From Bacteroidota bacterium (GTDB taxonomy: Bacteria; Bacteroidota; Bacteroidia; Bacteroidales; Rikenellaceae), in NCBI GenBank assembly GCA_023443765.1, contig JAEZTA010000167.1, positions 1 through 13,083 on the forward strand: a stretch of 13,083 bases of DNA. The letters run 5' to 3'. Within the stretch, counting starts at the first letter, position 1; every line of letters starts with the position of its first letter. The translations under genes were made by a program, and so were the position numbers. Shown piece by piece: positions 9,133 to 13,083 of this stretch. A model generated the notes under the pieces. It searched no databases. It was given only the letters and a program-made list of their open reading frames with translations, and was not told the origin of the DNA.

Positions 9133-9195
9133 AAGTCCCCGCCGAGGCGGGGATTTAGGGGTGGGTCAGACCTGTAAACACAGCCGGAGGCTGTG
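9133..9195 (+). repeat. Palindromic intergenic element, copy 2 (between the mannonate oxidoreductase gene and uxuA)
   Basis: This is the second copy of the 63-nt unit at 8139. AAGTCCCCGCC (9133-9143), GA loop, GGCGGGGATTT (9146-9156), then AGGGGTGGGTCAGACCTG (9157-9174), and a second hairpin CACAGCC-GGA-GGCTGTG (9179-9195). Relative to copy 1, one stem pair changes on both sides (T-A to G-C at unit positions 9 and 16), and another becomes a G-T wobble (positions 3 and 22). The second hairpin is unrelated in sequence but keeps its place and shape. No U-tract follows. It lies in the 176-bp gap before uxuA. Confidence 0.8.
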
Positions 9196-9256
9196 AGTGC
9201 CGCAGTCGGAAGCGGAAGAACGGCAGCATTCCGGAAACCTTAAAATACGCATACTC

Positions 9257-10435
9257 ATGTATCTTTGTAAACAATCCTGGCGTTGGTACGGGCCGAACGA
9301 CCCCGTCAGCCTCCAGGACATCCGTCAGGCCGGGGCCACGGACATCGTGAACGCCCTGCACCATATCCCCAACGGCGAAGTGTGGACTGTTGAGGAGATT
9401 AAAAAACGCCAGCAGATGATCGCCGACGCCGGCCTTACGTGGTCGGTCGTCGAGAGCGTCCCTGTCCATGAGCACATCAAGACCCGAACGGGCGATTTCC
9501 AGCGCTATATCGGGAACTACAAGCAGTCGGTCCGCAACCTCGCGGCCTGTGGCATTAAAGTGATTACCTACAACTTTATGCCCGTGCTCGACTGGACACG
9601 AACGGACCTGGCCTATACGGTCGAGGACGGTTCGAAAGCCCTGCGCTTCGAGCGTGCGGCGTTCGTGGCCTTCGACCTTCATATCCTGAAACGTCCCGGT
9701 GCGGAGAAGGACTATTCCGAGGCCGAGCGCGCCGCTGCAAAGGCCCGCTTCGAGCGGATGGACGCCGCTGAGATCGAACTCATCACCCGCAACATGATCG
9801 CGGGCCTGCCCGGCTCGGAGGAGAGTTTCACGCTGGAACAGTTCCAGCAGGAGCTGGACCGCTACAAGGACGTAGACGCCGAAACGCTGCGCGCGAATCT
9901 GGTGGCCTTCCTCCGCGAGGTGGCTCCCGTGGCCGACGAGGTGGGCGCGTTGCTGGCGATCCACCCCGACGATCCCCCGTTCCCGATCCTCGGCCTGCCG
10001 CGTATCCTCTCCACGGAGTCCGATTTTCAGAAATTGGTTGAGGCGGTTCCCAACGCATCCAATGGCCTCTGCCTCTGCACCGGCTCGTTCGGCGTTTCGG
10101 CGAAGAACGACCTCCCGGGCATGATGCTCCGCCAGGGCGACCGTGTGAATTTCGTCCACCTGCGTTCGACGCAGCGCGATGCCGAGGGCAATTTCTACGA
10201 GGCCAACCACCTCGAAGGCGACGTTCCGATGTACGACGTGATGAAGGCCCTGCTGGAAATTCAGCAGCGCCGCCGCGTCTCGATCCCGATGCGTCCGGAC
10301 CACGGCCACCAGATGATCGACGACCTGAAAAAGAAGACCAATCCGGGCTATTCGTGCCTGGGCCGCCTGCGCGGTCTCGCCGAGTTGCGCGGTTTGGAAC
10401 TGGGCATCGCCCGGTCGCTCTACGCGGACAAATAA
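9257..10435 (+). CDS. uxuA: Mannonate dehydratase
   Basis: This 392-residue enzyme dehydrates D-mannonate to 2-keto-3-deoxy-D-gluconate in glucuronate catabolism, in the cytoplasm, with Mn2+ or Fe2+ in a TIM barrel. It can be aligned by eye with E. coli UxuA almost end to end: QSWRWYGPNDPVSLQDIRQAG, ALHHIPNGEVW (34-44), SVVESVPVHEHIKTRTG, YNFMPVLDWTRTDL (105-118) and ILKRPGAE. Likely metal ligands are H236 in HPDDPP, C274 in LCTGS, H301 in FVHLRST and D348 in MRPDHGH. I chose the ATG at 9257 because the family begins a few residues before WRWYGPND; an extension to 9197 adds unconserved sequence translated from the repeat-flanking gap. It is the last gene of the lacI-oxidoreductase-uxuA row and is followed 22 bp later by a terminator. 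The call is very secure. Confidence 0.97.
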   Translation: MYLCKQSWRWYGPNDPVSLQDIRQAGATDIVNALHHIPNGEVWTVEEIKKRQQMIADAGLTWSVVESVPVHEHIKTRTGDFQRYIGNYKQSVRNLAACGIKVITYNFMPVLDWTRTDLAYTVEDGSKALRFERAAFVAFDLHILKRPGAEKDYSEAERAAAKARFERMDAAEIELITRNMIAGLPGSEESFTLEQFQQELDRYKDVDAETLRANLVAFLREVAPVADEVGALLAIHPDDPPFPILGLPRILSTESDFQKLVEAVPNASNGLCLCTGSFGVSAKNDLPGMMLRQGDRVNFVHLRSTQRDAEGNFYEANHLEGDVPMYDVMKALLEIQQRRRVSIPMRPDHGHQMIDDLKKKTNPGYSCLGRLRGLAELRGLELGIARSLYADK

Positions 10436-10457
10436 ACCCCTTGCGGGAAATAAAAGC

Positions 10458-10490
10458 AAACGGTGTACCCCGCAGGGAGTACACCGTTTT
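10458..10490 (+). terminator. Intrinsic terminator after uxuA
   Basis: AAACGGTGTAC (10458-10468) pairs perfectly with GTACACCGTTT (10479-10489). The stem continues through CCC/GGG around a GCA loop with one bulged A (10478). It ends in TTTTGTT, a short T-run, and lies 22 bp beyond the uxuA stop. Confidence 0.85.
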
Positions 10491-10521
10491 GTTAAGCGGA
10501 CAAGGCGCAGAAGGGGATCGA

Positions 10522-10563
10522 CAGCGTTATAACAGCCCTTTCGCCTCTAAATCCGGCGTCTTA
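10522..10563 (-). repeat. Degraded copy of the TTAGGGG-tail palindromic element
   Basis: Read on the plus strand, CAGCGTTATAACAGCCC...TCGCCTCTAAATCCGGCGTCTTA aligns with the core of the neighbouring element (10593-10632), with several substitutions. On the minus strand it has an imperfect hairpin with a TAAGA loop (within 10552-10568) followed by a weakened GGATTTAGAGG. It lies in tandem, same orientation, with the better copy at 10568. Confidence 0.55.
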
Positions 10564-10567
10564 TGTC

Positions 10568-10643
10568 GGCCGGGCGCGGAACCGGACAGCCTGCGTATCG
10601 ACAACCCTTTCGCCCCTAAGTCCCGGCTCTTAGCCGGGCGGGG
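10568..10643 (-). repeat. Palindromic intergenic element, TAAGA-loop type (after the lipoprotein gene)
   Basis: On the minus strand this begins directly after the TAG stop (10646-10644) of the lipoprotein gene. CCCC, then a hairpin CCCGGC-TAAGA-GCCGGG (10638-10622), then GGGACTTAGGGG, then a tail reading CGAAAGGGTTGTCGATACGC. It matches the element at 12395-12471 in inverted orientation: 55 of 60 positions identical over 10568-10627, with an unbroken 27-base match at 10593-10619. No U-tract follows the hairpin. Confidence 0.8.
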
Positions 10644-11270
10644 CTATTTCTTCGTTGCCGGAGCTTTCTGGGCCGGGGCGGCGGGCGTTGCCGGGGCCGG
10701 GACGGTCTCGATTACGTCGACTTCGGTCACCACCCAGCTGAAAAGGTCGTTGGCGCACTGGCTCTCCATCTGGCGGATTTGCGACATGTCGCTCGTGTCG
10801 GCCAGGATGGCGTTGAAGAACTGGTCCATCGTGACATATGCGGCGTTCACCTTCCCGGCAAAGCAGTTGTAGAACGCCTTCTGCTGCTCGTGGTCGAGTC
10901 CTGCGGGCAGGACGCCCTGCGCTACGAGGTAGTTGTAGGGATAGATGTGGCGCATGTTGCGGGCATCGGCGTTGAGTTCGTCGACGATGGTCGATACGAC
11001 CACCATGTCGACCGTGTCGTCCACGCCCTGCATCTCGACAAACTCCACGTAGACGGGATAGTTGTTTTCGAGCTGCCCGGCGACATTGTCGGTGAAGAGT
11101 ACGAATTCGGCGTCGTTCAGGTCGTCGAGGTAAACCATCTGGCGGTAGCTGCGCAGCGCTTCGCGCATCGCCTTACGCTGTTCGTGGTTCCATTGCCGTT
11201 GCTGCGAGCAGCCGAGAAAACCTGCTGCGAACATCGCCAGCAGAGGTACACAGAGGAGAATTTTTTTCAT
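10644..11270 (-). CDS. Lipoprotein of unknown function
   Basis: This 208-residue protein begins MKKILLCVPLLAMFAAGFLGCSQQ, a lipoprotein signal peptide whose lipobox (FLGC) puts the lipidated cysteine at residue 21. No acidic residues follow the cysteine, so surface export by the Bacteroidota lipoprotein signal is not suggested; a periplasm-facing anchor is more likely. The mature part looks alpha-helical and rich in charged and amide residues (HEQRKAMREALRSYRQMVYLDDLNDAEF), with no motif I recognise. It contains two further cysteines (C136, C172), and ends in a flexible Pro/Ala/Lys tail (about 190-208). The start is the ATG at 11270-11268 because the signal peptide begins there; the open frame upstream runs across the divergent MmcQ/YjbR gene. 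I see no convincing promoter. Its stop codon abuts a palindromic element. Confidence 0.82.
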   Translation of the reverse strand: MKKILLCVPLLAMFAAGFLGCSQQRQWNHEQRKAMREALRSYRQMVYLDDLNDAEFVLFTDNVAGQLENNYPVYVEFVEMQGVDDTVDMVVVSTIVDELNADARNMRHIYPYNYLVAQGVLPAGLDHEQQKAFYNCFAGKVNAAYVTMDQFFNAILADTSDMSQIRQMESQCANDLFSWVVTEVDVIETVPAPATPAAPAQKAPATKK

Positions 11271-11330
11271 TTTAACCTTGATTTTGGTTTTACTTTCCTT
11301 CGGAACGCAATACGTGTGCCAAAAAAATCT

Positions 11331-11338
11331 TATCTTTG
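11331..11338 (+). promoter_or_regulatory. Probable -7 promoter box for the MmcQ/YjbR gene
   Basis: TATCTTTG fits TAnnTTTG exactly and lies 16 nt before the ATG at 11355. No clear TTTG -33 box is seen about 20 bp upstream. It lies in the 84-bp divergent gap with the lipoprotein gene. Confidence 0.5.
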
Positions 11339-11354
11339 GGGAAAAGAACCCGTT

Positions 11355-11738
11355 ATGGATGTTTTGACCTTTCGCGACTATTGCCTGTCGCTGCCCCTGA
11401 CCGAAGAGTCGACGCCGTTCGACGAAACGACGCTGGTCTACAAGATCGGCGGCAAGATGTATGCCTGCGCCGACATGAGCGATTTCGAGTGGGTCGCTGT
11501 GAAATGCGATCCCGACGAGGCGATCCTGCTCCGCGAACAATACGAGGAGGTCGGCACGGCGCACCATTTCAACAAGGACCATTGGAACGGCATCCGTACG
11601 ACGGGCGACCTTCCCGATGCCTTTATCCGCGAGCAGATCCGTAACTCCTACCTGCTGGTCCTGCGGCGCAACGTCACGCCCAAAGCCCGCCGGGAGGAGA
11701 TTCTCCGCTACGTCGAAGAGCACGGGCTGCCGGAATAA
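11355..11738 (+). CDS. MmcQ/YjbR family protein
   Basis: This 127-residue small cytoplasmic protein belongs to the MmcQ/YjbR (formerly DUF419) family, whose fold resembles DNA-binding CyaY-like domains but whose cellular role is unclear. Family hallmarks are an N-terminal helix (FRDYCLSLPLTEESTPFDETTLVYKIGGKMYAC), the central HHFNKDHWNGI (70-80), GDLPDAFIREQIRNSYLLVL (84-103), where family members carry a conserved W or G-x-L and S-Y pattern, and a C-terminal RREEILRY. Length is typical. The start at 11355 is 16 nt after the -7 box; the longer open frame upstream is antisense to the lipoprotein gene. The DUF1080 gene follows 26 bp after its stop and may share its transcript, although nothing links their functions. 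Confidence 0.9.
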   Translation: MDVLTFRDYCLSLPLTEESTPFDETTLVYKIGGKMYACADMSDFEWVAVKCDPDEAILLREQYEEVGTAHHFNKDHWNGIRTTGDLPDAFIREQIRNSYLLVLRRNVTPKARREEILRYVEEHGLPE

Positions 11739-11764
11739 AGCGTATAATTTAAAAAAACGATAAC

Positions 11765-12394
11765 ATGAAAACCCGATTTCTTTTTGTTGCGCTGGCCTGT
11801 GGGCTGGCGGTAAGTTCGTGCGGCGGCGGTCAAAAGACCGAATTGTTCAACGGCCGGGACCTCGCCGGATGGGTGTGCGTCACCGACCCGGCGAGCGACG
11901 CCGATCCGGCGGAAACCTTCTCCGTCGTCGACGGGCATATCCGCATTGCGGGCACCCCGTTCGGATATATGCGCACCGCCGTGCCGTACGGCGATTACCG
12001 GCTCCATGTCGAGTGGCGATGGATTGGTGAGGCCACGAACAGCGGCCTTTTCCAGCGTGTGCAGGAGGGTGATAAACTCTGGCCCGCGGCCATCGAATGC
12101 CAGTTGCAGGCCGGGCATGCGGGCGACCTGCTGGGGCTGGGCGGAGCGAAGATCGCCGGGGCCGAGAGCAACGGACGGGTCTTCATCAAGAAACGCAGCG
12201 GCGGGGAGTGTGAGCGGCCCGCGGGCGAGTGGAACAAGGCTGAGGTGGTCTGCGTGGGCGATTATATCGCCGTCTACATCAACGGCGTTTTGCAGAACGA
12301 GTGCACCGGAGCAGCCCGCAACGGCTATATCGCGCTCCAGAGCGAGGGCGGTCCCGTGGAGTTCCGCAACGTCTGCCTGACCGATCCTGAGTAA
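11765..12394 (+). CDS. DUF1080 (3-keto-disaccharide hydrolase-like) lipoprotein
   Basis: This 209-residue secreted lipoprotein has a signal peptide MKTRFLFVALACGLAVSSCGGG with lipobox VSSC, so C19 is lipidated. The mature part is a single concanavalin-like jelly-roll domain of the DUF1080 family. The markers are LFNGRDLAGW (27-36), a beta-strand YRLHVEWRW (78-86), NSGLFQRV (92-99), WPAAIECQLQ (106-115), GEWNKAEVVCVGDYIAVYINGV (154-175) and GYIALQSEGGPVEFRNVCL (187-205). Some relatives hydrolyse 3-keto-glycosides made by a partner oxidoreductase, releasing the 3-keto sugar in the periplasm or at the cell surface. No such Gfo/Idh/MocA oxidoreductase is in the window, so substrate and partnership are unknown. 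The ATG at 11765 has the A-rich leader AAAAAAACGATAAC. Its TAA stop is directly followed by a palindromic element. Confidence 0.92.
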   Translation: MKTRFLFVALACGLAVSSCGGGQKTELFNGRDLAGWVCVTDPASDADPAETFSVVDGHIRIAGTPFGYMRTAVPYGDYRLHVEWRWIGEATNSGLFQRVQEGDKLWPAAIECQLQAGHAGDLLGLGGAKIAGAESNGRVFIKKRSGGECERPAGEWNKAEVVCVGDYIAVYINGVLQNECTGAARNGYIALQSEGGPVEFRNVCLTDPE

Positions 12395-12471
12395 GCCCGC
12401 CGGCGTAAGACGCCGGGATTTAGGGGCGAAAGGGTTGTCGATACGCTGGCTGCCCAGTTCCGCACCCGGCC
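12395..12471 (+). repeat. Palindromic intergenic element, TAAGA-loop type (after the DUF1080 gene)
   Basis: The first base after the DUF1080 stop begins GCCCG, then a hairpin CCGGCG-TAAGA-CGCCGG (12400-12416), then GGGATTTAGGGG, then a tail CGAAAGGGTTGTCGATACGC. It is the inverted counterpart of 10568-10643 and shares 27 unbroken bases with it (12420-12446). The two stems differ in sequence but both pair fully and both have a TAAGA loop. No T-run follows, so it is not a standard terminator. Confidence 0.8.
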
Positions 12472-12474
12472 TGC

Positions 12475-12545
12475 AACGCAGTAACATCCGTAACGCTGTA
12501 ACACGCCCCTGTTACAGCGTTACTGCGTTACGCGCCGCCTGTTAC
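12475..12545. repeat. Cluster of GTAAC/GTTAC repeats forming a long inverted repeat
   Basis: GTAAC occurs at 12481, 12490 and 12498, and its complement GTTAC at 12511, 12519, 12527 and 12541. The motif extends to GTAACGCW at an 8-9 bp spacing. GTAACGCTGTAACA (12490-12503) pairs perfectly with 12510-12523 around a CGCCCC loop. An alternative outer pairing joins AACGCAGTAAC (12475-12485) to GTTACTGCGTT (12519-12529). The last repeat overlaps the stop codon of the minus-strand ATPase gene. It may be a protein-binding iteron-like array, an element-border site or a 3'-end structure; nothing decides this. Confidence 0.75.
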
Positions 12546-13083
12546 CAGGGGATCGAGATTTCGTGCCCGTCGGTCGAGAGGGCCAGTCGCCCGGTCTTGA
12601 GTGCCCGGCTGACGCGCATCTTCGCTGCAGACTCTGTACACCCCAGTTTTTCGGCTATCCGGCGGGTCAGCGTCGTACGGTCGGCGGCGCCGCCCAGGTC
12701 GTCGTGTAGCGTCGCCACGCAGGGGTCGCCGGGATCGGGACCCACCGTGGGGATGTTGCACGCCACGGGGAGCCCTTCGCTGTCGATCGTGAAGGCAAAC
12801 CGGTCGAAGGGTTCGTTGCGGCAGAACTGCGGATCGACAATCGACGCTTCGCCTACACGGTGGACGTAGAGCACCGATTCCGACTTGCGTTGCAGCGCCG
12901 AGCCGGTGTGGCCGCGGGCCTTGTCCGAATTGGGGTTGGTGTGCAGTATGCAGAGTATGTGGCAGGAGAGCTGCGAGGAGATGCGCATCAGTTCGGTGAC
13001 GATGTGTTCGCTCTCCCGAAGGTCATTGGTGTCGTATTGCAGGTCGCCGATGCCGTCGATGACCGCCAACCGGGGCCGGAGGT
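12542..13083 (-). CDS. RepA-like AAA-family ATPase of a mobilizable element (N-terminus beyond window)
   Basis: The open frame enters from the right edge and ends at TAA (12544-12542), so about 180 C-terminal residues are seen. It begins RPRLAVIDGIGDLQYDTND, a hydrophobic strand ending in Asp typical of Walker B in RecA/RepA-like (AAA_25) ATPases. ISSQLSCHILCILHTNPNSD, with the sensor-like HTNP, and GSALQRKSESVLYVHRVGE follow, as in hexameric helicase-like RepA proteins. The C-terminal 60 residues (LTRRIAEKLGCTESAAKMRVSRALKTGRL) look like a winged-helix segment. Related ATPases are a standard part of Bacteroidota integrative mobilizable elements, next to primase and mobilization genes. The TTG at 13069 is not the start, since the frame stays open and homologous-looking sequence continues upstream. 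No integrase or other element gene is visible. Family call fair; element membership is inference. Confidence 0.75.
   Translation of the reverse strand, partial: LRPRLAVIDGIGDLQYDTNDLRESEHIVTELMRISSQLSCHILCILHTNPNSDKARGHTGSALQRKSESVLYVHRVGEASIVDPQFCRNEPFDRFAFTIDSEGLPVACNIPTVGPDPGDPCVATLHDDLGGAADRTTLTRRIAEKLGCTESAAKMRVSRALKTGRLALSTDGHEISIPW

Noticed and set aside
9197..9256. Upstream extension of uxuA by 20 codons
   Set aside because: The added residues are unconserved and come from sequence abutting the palindromic element; the family begins just before WRWYGPND.
9260..9267. TATCTTTG, an exact -7 box match, overlapping the start of uxuA
   Set aside because: It lies inside the coding sequence right after the ATG, with no -33 box 20 bp upstream. 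A start there would lose the initiation codon.
9155..10459. 434-codon minus-strand frame opposite uxuA
   Set aside because: It is the shadow of a gene that aligns end to end with E. coli UxuA, and it runs through the uxuA terminator-proximal and repeat regions.
10779..11354. Long upstream extension of the MmcQ/YjbR frame
   Set aside because: It is antisense to the lipoprotein gene and has a Val/Asp/His-rich shadow translation; the -7 box at 11331 fixes a start at 11355.
12435..12869. 144-codon plus-strand frame over the right-edge ATPase gene
   Set aside because: It begins within a repeat tail and is antisense to a frame with Walker B and winged-helix features; no domain is recognisable.

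Overview
This window looks like chromosome from a GC-rich gut-type member of the Bacteroidota, most plausibly close to Alistipes or Rikenellaceae. The taxon is inference; no marker gene is present. The clues are TAnnTTTG-type -7 promoter boxes in front of four genes, A-rich leaders in place of Shine-Dalgarno sequences, outer-membrane barrel and lipoprotein genes, GC-rich coding sequence, and Bacteroidota-type versions of PhoH, PepD and an SDR mannonate oxidoreductase.

Layout. (1) Bases 1-1392 (minus) hold a CPA2 cation/proton antiporter cut off by the left edge, with a complete promoter at 1410-1441. (2) Bases 1663-6880 (plus) look like one five-gene operon: FucP-like MFS transporter, outer-membrane beta-barrel, PhoH-family ATPase, PepD aminoacyl-histidine dipeptidase and diacylglycerol-kinase-family lipid kinase. 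Gaps are 11, 3, -11 and 7 bp, and the operon ends in a strong terminator at 6898-6939. (3) Bases 6951-10490 hold a hexuronate (glucuronate-branch) module: a LacI regulator, an SDR-type D-mannonate oxidoreductase and mannonate dehydratase UxuA. A perfect 20-bp palindrome overlaps the lacI promoter and a terminator follows uxuA. Uronate isomerase and a dedicated transporter are not in view. (4) Bases 10644-12394 hold a small lipoprotein of unknown function (minus), a divergent MmcQ/YjbR protein and a DUF1080-type lipoprotein. (5) Bases 12542-13083 (minus) hold the C-terminal part of a RepA-like AAA ATPase of the kind carried by Bacteroidota mobilizable elements, suggesting that an integrated element starts or survives here.

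The most unusual content is between the genes. Four clear elements (8139, 9133, 10568 and 12395) and one degraded one (10522) share a design: a GC-rich hairpin followed by GGGAYTTAGGGG and a family-specific tail. All four clear copies lie downstream of a stop codon in the sense of the upstream gene; two touch the stop codon. Stem bases change in compensating pairs while the tail, or a TAAGA loop, stays fixed. They lack U-tracts, so they are not ordinary terminators. They may be REP-like mobile palindromes, mRNA 3'-end structures, or both. A separate cluster of seven GTAAC/GTTAC motifs forms a long hairpin beside the ATPase gene.
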